A stretch of DNA of 64,000 nucleotides from NCBI GenBank assembly GCA_903929135.1, contig CAIYTH010000013.1, positions 1 through 64,000 of the forward strand, read 5' to 3'. The translations under genes were made by a program, and so were the position numbers. The notes beneath the pieces are model-generated. The model made no database searches. It was given only the letters and a program-made list of their open reading frames with translations, and was not told the origin of the DNA. Positions 22,052-32,547 of the stretch are shown piece after piece. The DNA comes from an uncultured Chlorobiales bacterium. Its GTDB lineage: Bacteria; Bacteroidota; Chlorobiia; Chlorobiales; Chlorobiaceae. Positions within the stretch are counted from its first letter, which is position 1. Each line of letters begins with the position of its first letter.

Positions 22052-23848
22052 TTAGTGTCGTTTGCGTTTCGAAGGTTTGACTTTGGTTTTCGCGGGAGCA
22101 GCCGGCACGCTCTCCTGCCGGGACTGTTTTGCGGAAAGGCGTGGCAGTATGGTTTCTGTCGTCCAGCCGGGCTTGACGACGACAGAGATCGCGGCAAAGG
22201 GTTCGCTTGGCCTGAACGGCGTCACCGATCCCGGCTGCCATTCGGTCATGGGGGTTACGGTACGGGATGCGGCGGGTATGAATGCGCTCACGGTGTAGTT
22301 GCCGGGCGGAAGAGTGCGGAATGCATAGCTGAAGGCTCCGCCCGCAGAAGGCCGGACGACGGCCCTTGAGATGCTGCTCGTGCCCTCGCGGCGGACCTCG
22401 ACGACAACTTCGGAAGCATCTGATGTTCCGCCTCCGGTGATCTCGCCATACTGGTCCGGTGCGGCGGTGCTGAACCTGGAAACCGCCAGCGAGTCTTTGC
22501 CCCTGGCTCCGGTGAAGGTTGCGACGAGGGTGGGACGGACCTTGACGAGATACTCCGTTCCGGGTTCGAATCCGCCTGTCGCCTTGAGCGTCCAGGTCCT
22601 GCTGTCGTATCTCGCCAGGGTCGATGGCACCTCCTGCTCTCCGGTTTGCCTGATCGCCTTGAGGGTTACGGCCTTTCGGACCGACAGCTCCTCTACCGGC
22701 AGGTTGAACTGGAGTTCGATGCAGCTCCCGGCATCAGGCCGCACGATTTCAAGCAATGCATTCAAGGTTTTGTCCGCCGGGACGATCGCCACGGTCAGGT
22801 TAGGATAGGTCACGGCGCGAGAGCTGCCGAGGAAGTTGATCCCTGTTTTTTTCGTGCGCGGATCTTCCGGGGGGGCAGAGGAGACCGTATAGGTCGATTT
22901 CTGGTCCATGGCGCCCGTCAGGAGCCTGAAGGTGCTCTCTTCCGCGGAACGGTTCAGGCTGAAGCAGCCGAGTACCGCAAGCTTCGCTCCCGTTGCCTTG
23001 TCGCTGATATCGAACGCTGAAGGCGTCAGCGAGCGGGTTTGCATGCTCCTGTTGAAGCTGACCTCGATTTCGCGTAGGCTGACCGCCTTTGCCGAGCGTA
23101 TGGCAACGGCGGCGGTATCCGCCTCTGACAGACGGAACGCGATGCCGGTGGCGCCGGTTGCGACGGAAAGGGTGGGGGTGACTCCGAACTCATCCTTTCC
23201 GGGATCGAAGCGGAAATTCGAATTCTTGTCCCTCAGTGCGACGAGTCGATACTTTCCTGCGGTGAGGCTCTCGAAGCGGAAGCTGCCGGACGCATCGGTC
23301 TGTGTCAGGTAGTCAGGAACCGATGCGAGCGTGTCGGGCGCCACAGCGTCAGCAGGGGGGAGCGCGTAGGCAAGGACCGAGATGTTCGAGGCCGGGGCCA
23401 TGAGCCGGGTCCATACCTTGCCCTCGAGCGTTTCCCTGTCGATCACGGGCCCGGTTGAAAAGGGGAGCGTCCAGCTGCTGGCAAGCTCAGTGCCGTAGTA
23501 GCTTCTCAGGGATTTCCTGAGCGTCAGCGTGTAGGTGCGTCCCGGTTTCAGGGGCGAGAAGAGTCGGATTTCCGCCTCCCGGCCATGCATCGAGATCTGG
23601 TAGTTCCTGATGACGGGAGAGAAGAAGATTGCCTTGAGCAGTGCGCCGGAGGTGACGAAGCGGTTGAATTCGATGCGGATGACCCTGGGCGAGACGTTGG
23701 TGGTGCCTGGTTCAGGGCTCGACGCAACGACTTCAAGCGGGGTTGTGTCGGGAGGTCCGCCTGTCGGAGGGCGGTCGACGGCGCAGGCGCCGGCAAAGAG
23801 TGAGATAAAGAGGACCGCCAGGGTTTTCAGGCCGGGAAATCGTTTCAC
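22052..23848 (-). CDS. Ig-like domain lipoprotein/surface protein
   Basis: Lipobox-like LFAGACAVDRPPTGGPPDTTPLEVVASSPEPGTTNVSPRVIRIEFNRFV (SbsA-type Ig-like). Confidence 0.75.
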   Translation of the reverse strand: MKRFPGLKTLAVLFISLFAGACAVDRPPTGGPPDTTPLEVVASSPEPGTTNVSPRVIRIEFNRFVTSGALLKAIFFSPVIRNYQISMHGREAEIRLFSPLKPGRTYTLTLRKSLRSYYGTELASSWTLPFSTGPVIDRETLEGKVWTRLMAPASNISVLAYALPPADAVAPDTLASVPDYLTQTDASGSFRFESLTAGKYRLVALRDKNSNFRFDPGKDEFGVTPTLSVATGATGIAFRLSEADTAAVAIRSAKAVSLREIEVSFNRSMQTRSLTPSAFDISDKATGAKLAVLGCFSLNRSAEESTFRLLTGAMDQKSTYTVSSAPPEDPRTKKTGINFLGSSRAVTYPNLTVAIVPADKTLNALLEIVRPDAGSCIELQFNLPVEELSVRKAVTLKAIRQTGEQEVPSTLARYDSRTWTLKATGGFEPGTEYLVKVRPTLVATFTGARGKDSLAVSRFSTAAPDQYGEITGGGTSDASEVVVEVRREGTSSISRAVVRPSAGGAFSYAFRTLPPGNYTVSAFIPAASRTVTPMTEWQPGSVTPFRPSEPFAAISVVVKPGWTTETILPRLSAKQSRQESVPAAPAKTKVKPSKRKRH

Positions 23849-23985
23849 GAATTGTCTCCCTTCGGTGAGTTGAAGGATAGGTGGGGTCCTAAATTGTTTC
23901 TCAGCGTGAAAATTCTTAAATTAAAAACTGAAGATATTCTATGAAAGCCTTTTCTTGAAAAAAACATAGTTCTATTGTGCGATAG

Positions 23986-25452
23986 ATGGCCAGAAGAAAT
24001 TTCAAGGTTCTTTATGTCTCTGGCGAAGTTTCTCCTTTTATAAGGGTCAGTTCGCTGGCCGATTATATGGCCTCCTTTCCCCAGGCTCTCGAAGAGGAGG
24101 GTTTCGAGGCGCGGATCATGATGCCCAAGTACGGGATAATCAATGACAGGAAGTTTCGTCTTCACGATGTGCTTCGCCTGTCAGACATCGAGGTCCGCCT
24201 TAAAGAGAAAAGCGACATGCTGCACGTGAAGGTCACGGCGCTTCCGTCCAGCAAGATCCAGACATACTTTCTCTACAACGAGAAATATTTCAAAAGAAAC
24301 GGGCTCTTTTCCGACATCCAGCTCGGCGGGGACCATAAGGGAAGCTCCGAGAAACTGATTTTCTTCAGTGTCGGAGTCCTGGAGACCCTCGTCCGCCTCG
24401 GCTGGCAGCCCGATATCATCCACTGCCATGACTGGCATGCTGGACTTATCCCGCTCCTCGTCAAGACCCAGTACGCCCAGCACGAATTTTTCAGGAAGGT
24501 GAAAGTCGTGCAGACCATTCACAATATCTACCGTCAGGGGATATTCCAGGCAAAGAATTTCCAGAAATCCTTTTCGGATGAGGTGTTCGACGGCCTCGTG
24601 AAGCAGGGCGACGACGTCAACCTTCTCGCCACCGGCGTGAAGTACGCCGACCTGGTGACCACCACCTCGAAGCTCTACGCCGGCGAAGTCGCCCATGACA
24701 GCGCCGCTTCGTGCGGGCTCGACAAGCTGCTGCTGGAGCGCGGCGACCGTTTTCACGGTATCCGCAACGGCATCGATACCCGTCAGTGGAATCCGGCTGC
24801 CGACAAGCTCATCAAGAAGCGTTTCGGCATCGAACAGCCTGAAATCAAGCTCGATAACAAGAAGGTGCTCCTTGAGGATGTCGGGCTGCCTTTCGAGGAG
24901 GAGAAGCCGCTGGTGGGCGTTGTCATGAACTTTGACGCGTTCCAGGGGGCCGAGCTGCTGAAAGAGAGCCTCGGGAAGCTGCTTGAACTCGATCTGCAGC
25001 TGCTGGTTTTCGGATCCGGAGACAAGGAGACCGAGCAGGCGTTCACCGATGCGGCCGCCGAAAATCCGGAGAAGATGGCCGTCAGGACCGAGTTCTCGGA
25101 CGCCTTTTTCCATCAGATGATGGCGGGGCTCGACATGATCATCATGCCCTCCAGGATCGAGGCATGCGGCATGATCCAGATGTTCGCCATGAATTACGGT
25201 ACCGTGCCGGTTGCCTATGCGGGCGGAGGCATCGTGGAGACCATCGAGGAGGTTGCGGACGAAAAGGGTACCGGGTTCATCTTCAGCGACTATACGCCGG
25301 AAGGGCTGGTCGGCAAACTGGGTGAGGCGATAGCCCTGTACGCAGACCAGGAGCGATGGGGCAGACTCGTACTCGAAGACATGGGCCGCGATTTTTCATG
25401 GAAGGCGTCGGCCGAAGAGTACGGCGAGCTTTACCGCGATCTTCTGGGATAG
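23986..25452 (+). CDS. glgA: glycogen synthase
   Basis: VLYVSGEVSPFIRVSSLADYMASFPQAL...HCHDWHAGLIPLLVKTQY...RIEACGMIQMFAMNYGTVPVA. Confidence 0.93.
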   Translation: MARRNFKVLYVSGEVSPFIRVSSLADYMASFPQALEEEGFEARIMMPKYGIINDRKFRLHDVLRLSDIEVRLKEKSDMLHVKVTALPSSKIQTYFLYNEKYFKRNGLFSDIQLGGDHKGSSEKLIFFSVGVLETLVRLGWQPDIIHCHDWHAGLIPLLVKTQYAQHEFFRKVKVVQTIHNIYRQGIFQAKNFQKSFSDEVFDGLVKQGDDVNLLATGVKYADLVTTTSKLYAGEVAHDSAASCGLDKLLLERGDRFHGIRNGIDTRQWNPAADKLIKKRFGIEQPEIKLDNKKVLLEDVGLPFEEEKPLVGVVMNFDAFQGAELLKESLGKLLELDLQLLVFGSGDKETEQAFTDAAAENPEKMAVRTEFSDAFFHQMMAGLDMIIMPSRIEACGMIQMFAMNYGTVPVAYAGGGIVETIEEVADEKGTGFIFSDYTPEGLVGKLGEAIALYADQERWGRLVLEDMGRDFSWKASAEEYGELYRDLLG

Positions 25453-25457
25453 GCGCG

Positions 25458-26054
25458 ATGCAGGACAAGGTGAAAGTGCTTTTTCTCGACAGGGACGGGA
25501 CGATCAACAAGGACCTCGGTACCTACGTTTCGACACGCGAGGATTTCGTGCTGATCGAAAGGGCCGACGAAGCCATCGCGATGGCGCGTGAGGCCGGCTT
25601 CAGGATCGTGATCATCACCAACCAGGCCGGTATTGCCCGCGGGATCGTGACTCCCGAACAGGTCGAGGACGTGAACCGTTACCTCAACGAGCTGCTGGCC
25701 CTGAGGCAGACCTCGTTCGACCGCTGCTATTACTGCCCGTCGCACCCCGATTATCCCCATCCCGAGTACGACCGTTTCATCGATTGCCGTAAGCCTTCGC
25801 CGAGAATGGTCGAGAAAGCCATCGACGATTTCAGGCTTGAAGGGCTCGATGTGGACGTTGCGGGTTCGTTCTTCATCGGCGACAAGGTGGTCGACGTCGA
25901 ATGCGGCCTTCGCGCAGGGCTGAGGCCGATCCTGGTCCGGACCGGGCACAACGAGGAGGCCCTGTGCCTCGAACGCGGGGTCGTGCCGGAATATGTCGCC
26001 GACGACCTTTTCCATGCCGTGGCCGGCTACATTCTTCCTGCGGCATCCCGCTGA
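25458..26054 (+). CDS. gmhB: D,D-heptose 1,7-bisphosphate phosphatase (HAD family)
   Basis: VLFLDRDGTINKDLGTYV...ITNQAGIARG...YYCPSHPDY. Confidence 0.9.
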   Translation: MQDKVKVLFLDRDGTINKDLGTYVSTREDFVLIERADEAIAMAREAGFRIVIITNQAGIARGIVTPEQVEDVNRYLNELLALRQTSFDRCYYCPSHPDYPHPEYDRFIDCRKPSPRMVEKAIDDFRLEGLDVDVAGSFFIGDKVVDVECGLRAGLRPILVRTGHNEEALCLERGVVPEYVADDLFHAVAGYILPAASR

Positions 26055-26063
26055 GGGCATCCC

Positions 26064-27191
26064 ATGCTCTCGCTTTACCTCCATATCCCCTTCTGCCGAG
26101 CTCGTTGCCCCTATTGTGATTTTTTCCTTGTGACACGCCAGGAGCATGTCGACCGATTTTTCGAGGCGCTCGCCGAAGAGACGCGATCGAAGGCGGATCT
26201 GCTCCGGGGCCGGAAGGTCAGCGCGATCCATTTCGGCGGCGGCACCCCGTCCATCGTCCCGGTTTCCCGTATTTCCGGATGGCTCTCCCAGGTCGCCGGC
26301 ATCGCCAGCCTGGAACCCGGCGCCGAGATCACCCTCGAAGCCAACCCGGAAGACCTCAATCCCGTGACGCTCGGGGAGCTTCGGGATGCGGGGGTCAATC
26401 GGCTGAGTATCGGGGTTCAGTCCTTTACCGACAGGAAACTCCGCGCCCTCGGCCGTGCCCACTCCTCTGCCGATGCGCTCCGGACCGTCGCTGCGGCCAT
26501 GGAGCGCTTCGATTCGGTGGCCATCGACCTGATGTGCGGGGCGGAGGGCGAGGGGATCGGCGAATGGGAGGGAGACCTCTGCGCCGCACTGGAGCTTCGC
26601 CCGCGGCACGTGTCGGTCTACATGCTGAACCTCGAGGAGAAGACGCGGCTCTGGCGCGACGTCCGCCGGGGAGTCGTCGAACTTCCGGACGAGTCCCTGC
26701 AGGCTGCGATGTACCGCAAGGCGCGGCTCATGCTCACCGGCGCGGGGTACCGTCATTACGAGGTCTCCAACTACGCCCTTGAGGGGTTCCATTCGCGTTA
26801 CAACCTTTCGAGCTGGAGGCGGGAGCCGTATCTCGGGTTCGGACCGTCAGCGCACAGCTTCATAGTCGAAGGCGGAGAAGAGTCCAGGTTCTCGAACGTC
26901 AGCAGCCTGACGAGGTACCTCGCCGACCCTGCCGGCGCGCAGGATTTCCGGGAGGAGCTCTCCCCCGGACAGCGCTTCGACGAGGAGGTGTTCCTCTCAC
27001 TGAGGATCAGGCGTGGGTTGTCGCTCGGGTTTCTGCGCAGCGGGCACGAGGCCGACCTTCAGCGACTCGACGCGGCGCTCGAAGAATTTCTCGGGAAGGG
27101 CTGGATCCGCATCGAGGAGGGACATGTCACCCTCACCGAAGAGGGGTTCCTGTTTGCCGACCTGGTCGCCACCGCACTGATCCACGGATAA
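26064..27191 (+). CDS. hemW: HemW-like radical SAM protein (coproporphyrinogen III oxidase-like)
   Basis: LSLYLHIPFCRARCPYCDFFLVTRQ...HFGGGTPSIVP. Confidence 0.9.
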   Translation: MLSLYLHIPFCRARCPYCDFFLVTRQEHVDRFFEALAEETRSKADLLRGRKVSAIHFGGGTPSIVPVSRISGWLSQVAGIASLEPGAEITLEANPEDLNPVTLGELRDAGVNRLSIGVQSFTDRKLRALGRAHSSADALRTVAAAMERFDSVAIDLMCGAEGEGIGEWEGDLCAALELRPRHVSVYMLNLEEKTRLWRDVRRGVVELPDESLQAAMYRKARLMLTGAGYRHYEVSNYALEGFHSRYNLSSWRREPYLGFGPSAHSFIVEGGEESRFSNVSSLTRYLADPAGAQDFREELSPGQRFDEEVFLSLRIRRGLSLGFLRSGHEADLQRLDAALEEFLGKGWIRIEEGHVTLTEEGFLFADLVATALIHG

Positions 27192-27387
27192 TCGTGATGC
27201 ATCGTGGCGTTTTTCAGGGGCACCGGGTGCGTTTGAAAGGGGCGGACCGGGCATGCGTTCCCTCCTTCAGCCGGGAATTTCTTCAGGCCCCTGTAAAGAG
27301 GGTTGAAATGCTTATATTTCCGGCTGTTTCTGACGGGCGGGAATTACGACGTCCTGACCCGAAAGGCCCAAGTTCAATGGATATAGC

Positions 27388-30027
27388 ATGAATCACCGTA
27401 AGCTCAACAGGATCGTCGCCGCCCTCATGTTTCTGGCCGCGGAGGCCGTCTATCTGTCGACGATGGCTCCGACCCTGTCGTTCTGGGACTGCGGCGAGGT
27501 GATAGCGACCGCCCGCACGCTGGGCATTCCGCATCCTCCCGGGGCACCGTTTTTCCTTCTGATCGGGCACATTTTTTCCATGCTGCCCTTTTTTCATGAC
27601 ATCGGCGCACGCGTCAACTTCGTCAGCACGCTCGAGTGCTCGGCGACGGTCATGCTCACCTATCTGATCACGGTCCGGTTCATTATCCTCAACAGGGGTA
27701 CCGAACCGGATGGATGGAGCCTTTCGGAAAAAATCTCCGCTTACGGAGGCGCGGCTGTGGGCGCCCTCGCGCTCGCCTGGTCCGAAAGCTTCTGGTTCAA
27801 CGCGGTCGAGACCGGTCTCTGGGCGGCATCTTCCTTTTTTACGGCAACCGTCATCTGGATGATCCTCTGCTGGTATGAGGAGGACCCGGAGCCAGGCAAC
27901 GAGCGCTGGCTTCTGGCCGTGATGTACATGATCGGCCTCTCGATCGGCGTGCACCTGCTCTGCCTGCTGGCCCTGTTCTCGGTGGTGCTGGTCTACTACT
28001 TCAAGAAATACGATGTGACGATCCGCTCTACCGGCATGATGCTGCTCGGCAGCCTCGGGCTGTTTTTCCTCATCTACCGGGTGATCATCAAGGAGATTCC
28101 GGTACTCCTGGTCACCACCTCCTGGTGGGGCCTGCTCGCGCTCGTGGCCCTGCTGGCGTTCGGCATCCTGCAGACCCACCGGAACCGCATGGTCCTCCTG
28201 AACACCGGGCTTCTTGCCGTGCTGCTGCTCATCCTCGGTTACACCACCTATCTGCTGATCTTCGTGCGTGCACATGCCGCTCCGCCGATCAACGAAAACA
28301 ATCCTTCGACCATCGGTTCGTTTTTTTCGTATGTCAACCGTGAGCAGTACGGCGAATGGCCGCTCTGGCCGAGGAGATGGTCGCAGGAACCGGTCCACCA
28401 GTATTTCTACAATCGCTATTCGAGCGAACTCGAATATTTCTTCAGCTATCAGCTCGGCCACATGTACCTGCGCTATTTCGGGTGGCAGTTCATCGGGCGC
28501 GGCGTGGACATGGAGGGCGCCATGGTCGACTGGCGCGTGCTCTGGGGCCTGCCGTTCCTTGCCGGCATGGCGGGGATGATCTCCCATTTCAGGCGCAACT
28601 GGAAAATGGCCTCCGTCGTCGCCGCCCTGTTCGCCATGACCGGGATCGTGCTGGTGATCTACCTGAACCAGACTGAGCCGCAGCCGCGTGAACGCGATTA
28701 CAGTTATGTCGGCAGCTTTTTCGCCTTTGCCATATGGATCGGTATCGGCATGGAGGGCCTGTTCGCGAAGGTGGCCGGAGTGATGAAATCCGGCGATGCG
28801 AAACGTCAGGCGCTGGTCACCGCACTGGCCGTGGCCGCCGGGTTCCTGCTGGTCGACGGACGCATGCTGCAGGCCAATTACCGGACGCATGACCGCTCGG
28901 GCAATTACGTGCCGTGGGACTGGGCCTGGAACATGCTGCAGAGCTGCGAAAAGGACGCGATTCTTTTCACCAACGGCGATAACGATACCTTTCCGCTCTG
29001 GTATCTCCAGGAGGTCGAGCACATCAGGACCGACGTCCGGGTGGTCAACCTCAGCCTGGCAAATACCGGCTGGTATCTGCTGCAACTGAAGCACGAAAGC
29101 CCGAGGGGGGCGAAGCCGATCGATTTCAGCCTCAGCGACGAGGAGCTCGCAGGCATCAACTATGAGCCGATCGACTCGATGAGCGTCGCCGTGCCGGCAG
29201 GGCTCGAGCGGCGAAGGCTTCTGGATGACGCGAGGCTTGCCGGTACGACGCTGCCGTCGGCCCCTTCCGATTCCCTCCGATGGCTGCTCGTGCCGGGCAT
29301 CAACTACAAGGGGCAGGGGTACCTCAGGCCCCAGGATATCGCCGTTTTCGAGATTGTCGCCGGCAATTACGGCCGTCGCCCGGTCTACTTTGCGCTCACC
29401 GTCGACCCGGAGGGCATGATCGGCCTCGAAAAGCATCTCCGGCTGGACGGCATGGTCTACAAGGTGGTACCCATGCAGAACGATTCGCCCATGAGCTTCG
29501 TCGATGCAGGCAAGCTCTACGGCAACCTCTTCCGCACCTACCGTTACCGAAACCTCGGCAACAGGAAGGTCTACATCGAACAGACCGGAAGGGACCTTGC
29601 CGGTAACTATCCTCCGCTGTTCGTCCGCCTGGCTCTCGAGCTCGCTTCCGCGCCGGACAGGCCGTTCATGATGGACGGACCTTCGGGCCTTCCGGTCGCG
29701 AGGCAGAGGGGAGCCCTTGCCGTCGAGGTGCTCGACCAGGCCGCCCGGCTGTTTCCGCTGGACCGCTATCCGGTCACTCCGGCCCTTGCCTTTTCGGTCG
29801 TTTCGATCTACTCTCGGCAAGGTGCAAAGCAGAAAGCTTATCCGTATATTCAGTATCTGGAAATCCTGGCGAGCCAGAGCGACGAGCGTCGCGATCCGGC
29901 CCTCTTCTACACCCTCGCCAGAGCCTATCGTGCCGCAGGACGTGAGCGGGAGGCCGGAGCGGTCCTCGATCGCCTCAAACGGGTCATTCCTGAAATGGAG
30001 CGGCAGCTGGATTCCTTAAAGCAATAG
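27388..30027 (+). CDS. DUF2723 family membrane protein
   Basis: STMAPTLSFWDCGEVIATARTLGIPHPPGAPFFLLIGHIFSMLPF; multi-TM N-terminus. Confidence 0.88.
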   Translation: MNHRKLNRIVAALMFLAAEAVYLSTMAPTLSFWDCGEVIATARTLGIPHPPGAPFFLLIGHIFSMLPFFHDIGARVNFVSTLECSATVMLTYLITVRFIILNRGTEPDGWSLSEKISAYGGAAVGALALAWSESFWFNAVETGLWAASSFFTATVIWMILCWYEEDPEPGNERWLLAVMYMIGLSIGVHLLCLLALFSVVLVYYFKKYDVTIRSTGMMLLGSLGLFFLIYRVIIKEIPVLLVTTSWWGLLALVALLAFGILQTHRNRMVLLNTGLLAVLLLILGYTTYLLIFVRAHAAPPINENNPSTIGSFFSYVNREQYGEWPLWPRRWSQEPVHQYFYNRYSSELEYFFSYQLGHMYLRYFGWQFIGRGVDMEGAMVDWRVLWGLPFLAGMAGMISHFRRNWKMASVVAALFAMTGIVLVIYLNQTEPQPRERDYSYVGSFFAFAIWIGIGMEGLFAKVAGVMKSGDAKRQALVTALAVAAGFLLVDGRMLQANYRTHDRSGNYVPWDWAWNMLQSCEKDAILFTNGDNDTFPLWYLQEVEHIRTDVRVVNLSLANTGWYLLQLKHESPRGAKPIDFSLSDEELAGINYEPIDSMSVAVPAGLERRRLLDDARLAGTTLPSAPSDSLRWLLVPGINYKGQGYLRPQDIAVFEIVAGNYGRRPVYFALTVDPEGMIGLEKHLRLDGMVYKVVPMQNDSPMSFVDAGKLYGNLFRTYRYRNLGNRKVYIEQTGRDLAGNYPPLFVRLALELASAPDRPFMMDGPSGLPVARQRGALAVEVLDQAARLFPLDRYPVTPALAFSVVSIYSRQGAKQKAYPYIQYLEILASQSDERRDPALFYTLARAYRAAGREREAGAVLDRLKRVIPEMERQLDSLKQ

Positions 30028-30037
30028 AACGCAGTAT

Positions 30038-30835
30038 ATGAGCAGCAGCATTCATGCGACCGCCGTGATCGGTTCCGGTGCCCGGCTGGGCGAAGGTGTG
30101 GTGATCGGCCCTTACACGGTGATCGAAGAGGATGTCGTCATCGGCGACGGCACGGTCATCGCCCCCCATGTCCACATCGCCGATGGCGCGCGCATCGGCA
30201 GCGAGTGCCGGATAGCGACCGGGGCGGTGCTTTCGACGGCGCCTCAGGATCTGAAGTTTACCGGGGAGAAGACCTATCTCGAGATCGGCGACCGGACGGT
30301 CATCCGGGAGTGTGTTACCCTGAACAGGGGGACCAGGGCCAGCGGCAGGACGGTCGTCGGCTCCGACAACCTCATCATGGCGTACGTCCATGCCGGTCAT
30401 GACTGCGTGATAGGCAACCACGTCGTGATCGCCAATTCCGTTCAGTTCGGCGGACACTGCGAGGTCGGCGATTATGTCGTTGTGGGCGGCCTCGCCGGGG
30501 TGCACCAGTTCGTCAGGATCGGCAGGTACTCCATGGTCGGAGGGGTCTCCCGCGCCTCCCTCGACGTTCCGCCTTTCGTCATGGCCGGAGGCCACTCCTC
30601 ATTCAGGTACGAAGGTCTCAATGTGATCGGCCTCAGGCGCCGGGGCTTTACCCCGGAACAACTCAGCGTCATCCGGGACGTGTACCGGGTGATCTTCCAG
30701 TCAGGGCTGCTGCTCAACAACGCCCTCGATACCGTAAGGCGCGACTTTCCCCGGACCCCCGAGGTAGAGGAAATTCTCGGATTTTTCGACACGAAGCAAT
30801 CGGGCAGGAAGTTCATCAGGCCTTTCAAATCTTAA
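30038..30835 (+). CDS. lpxA: UDP-N-acetylglucosamine acyltransferase
   Basis: IHATAVIGSGARLGEGVVIGPYTVIEEDV left-handed beta-helix; LNRGT; HAGHDCVIGNHVVIANS. Confidence 0.95.
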   Translation: MSSSIHATAVIGSGARLGEGVVIGPYTVIEEDVVIGDGTVIAPHVHIADGARIGSECRIATGAVLSTAPQDLKFTGEKTYLEIGDRTVIRECVTLNRGTRASGRTVVGSDNLIMAYVHAGHDCVIGNHVVIANSVQFGGHCEVGDYVVVGGLAGVHQFVRIGRYSMVGGVSRASLDVPPFVMAGGHSSFRYEGLNVIGLRRRGFTPEQLSVIRDVYRVIFQSGLLLNNALDTVRRDFPRTPEVEEILGFFDTKQSGRKFIRPFKS

Positions 30836-30846
30836 CTATCAGGCCT

Positions 30847-31857
30847 ATGCCTTCCTGGGCCATCGGCATCGATCTCGGCGGAACAAATATCAAGGCGGCG
30901 GTCGTCGACGAGGCGAAGGGCATCCTGTTCGAGGATTCCCAGCCTACCGACATCGCGTCCGGTCCGGAAGGGGTGGTCAGGCAACTGGCGCTCCTCGCTT
31001 CGGACCATTATCAGCGGGCTTCGGAACTGCTCGATACCGGAACCTTCGCGGGCATCGGCGTCGGTGCTCCCGGTGCGGTCGACTCGGTGCGCGGCATCCT
31101 CAGCTATCCTCCCAACCTTCCCGGCTGGGGTCGGGTCCCCTTGCGCGACGCTCTCCAGGAACGGCTCGAGCATGCCCACGGGCTTTCGGCGCCCATCCTG
31201 ATCGAGAACGACGCAAACGCGGCAGCTTACGGGGAGGCCGTGTACGGGGGAGGCAATGCCTTCAGGGATTTCATGATGGTGACCCTCGGAACCGGCGTCG
31301 GCGGCGGGATCATCCTCGACCGGAAGCTCTATCGGGGCCCGAACGGCACCGCCGGCGAGATCGGGTTCATGATCATCGATTTCGAGGGCGAGAGCGTCCA
31401 TGCCGGTGTGCGCGGCACACTGGAAAGCCTGATCGGCAAGAAGATGATCGTCGAGCTTGCCTGCGGCATGCTCAGTGACCCCAAAGAGTCGCCCCGGCTC
31501 ATGGAACTTTGCCGCCAGAACCCTTCGAAGATCTCTCCGCGTCACCTGGAGCAGGCGGCCATGGAGGGCGATCCGGTAGCCCTCAGGGCGTGGCAGCGGG
31601 TCGGCACGATCCTCGGCGTCGGCCTGGCAAACATCGTGGCGCTGATGGATATCCGCAAGTTCGTGATCGGCGGTGGAATCGCGGCCGCAGGTGAGCTGAT
31701 CTTCGAGCCGGCGCTGATGCAGCTTCATCGCTCGACCCTTCCCTCGATGCACGAGGGGCTGGAGATCGTGCCTGCCAGGCTCGGCAACACGGCGGGGGTG
31801 TGCGGAACTGCCGCGCTCTGTTTCGCTTCCGGCCATCCCCTGCGGAGCGATGATTAA
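30847..31857 (+). CDS. ROK family glucokinase-like protein
   Basis: IGIDLGGTNIKAAVVDE...IENDANAAAYGEAVYGGG...TLGTGVGGGII. Confidence 0.92.
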   Translation: MPSWAIGIDLGGTNIKAAVVDEAKGILFEDSQPTDIASGPEGVVRQLALLASDHYQRASELLDTGTFAGIGVGAPGAVDSVRGILSYPPNLPGWGRVPLRDALQERLEHAHGLSAPILIENDANAAAYGEAVYGGGNAFRDFMMVTLGTGVGGGIILDRKLYRGPNGTAGEIGFMIIDFEGESVHAGVRGTLESLIGKKMIVELACGMLSDPKESPRLMELCRQNPSKISPRHLEQAAMEGDPVALRAWQRVGTILGVGLANIVALMDIRKFVIGGGIAAAGELIFEPALMQLHRSTLPSMHEGLEIVPARLGNTAGVCGTAALCFASGHPLRSDD

Positions 31858-32542
31858 GGGGTTCAGGCATATCCTGTTCCCGGAGGTCTGCATCTCCTGC
31901 CGCGAACTGCTCGATACCGAAGAGAATTTTATCTGCACCGCATGTTTTGCGGAGTTCAATCCTTTTCCAGGATCAGGGGCGGGTGGCGAGGCCCTCAAAC
32001 GGCTGGTCCGGGAACATTTCAGCGAGGATCAGGTGCCTTCCGATGCGTGGTGCCTCTACCCCTACCGAAACAGCGGCCAGCTTCATGATGCGCTGCTCGC
32101 CCTGAAATACGGGGGCATCTTTCCGATCGGCGCTCTTTTCGGCCGCAAACTTGGCGAGCTGATCGCGTCCGGCGGCCAGCATGCACCATTCGACGGCATC
32201 GTGCCGGTACCGCTCCACCCGCTCAAGTGTATCGAACGGACCTACAACCAGGCGGCGAAGATTGCCAAGGGCATCTCCGGGGTGCTGCGCGTGCCGGTGC
32301 TCGACAAGCTCCTCGTCCGGGAGCACTACACCGATTCACAGACAGGCCTGACCTCTTCGGCGCGCCGGAAGAATGTGCACGACGCGTTCCGACCGGGCCG
32401 GTTGAAGTGCCCGAACCGCCTGCTGCTCGTCGACGACGTGGTGACCACCGGATCCACGCTGATCGCTGCCGCCAGGGTGCTCAGGGAGTCCGGAGCCTCA
32501 TCGGTGGCCTTTGCGACCGTCGCCCTCACTGAAAAAGAGTAG
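31850..32542 (+). CDS. comF: ComF family phosphoribosyltransferase
   Basis: CISCRELLDTEENFICTACF; LLLVDDVVTTGSTLIAAARVL. Confidence 0.92.
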   Translation: MIKGFRHILFPEVCISCRELLDTEENFICTACFAEFNPFPGSGAGGEALKRLVREHFSEDQVPSDAWCLYPYRNSGQLHDALLALKYGGIFPIGALFGRKLGELIASGGQHAPFDGIVPVPLHPLKCIERTYNQAAKIAKGISGVLRVPVLDKLLVREHYTDSQTGLTSSARRKNVHDAFRPGRLKCPNRLLLVDDVVTTGSTLIAAARVLRESGASSVAFATVALTEKE

Positions 32543-32547
32543 TTGTC

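Noticed and set aside
25431-26792. 453-aa minus-strand ORF spanning gmhB and hemW
   Set aside because: Spans two well-recognised genes on the opposite strand; no motifs.
27283-29820. 845-aa minus-strand ORF antisense to the DUF2723 gene
   Set aside because: Shadow ORF in GC-rich coding DNA: charged, low-hydrophobicity sequence with no recognisable motifs, while the opposite strand encodes a clear membrane protein.
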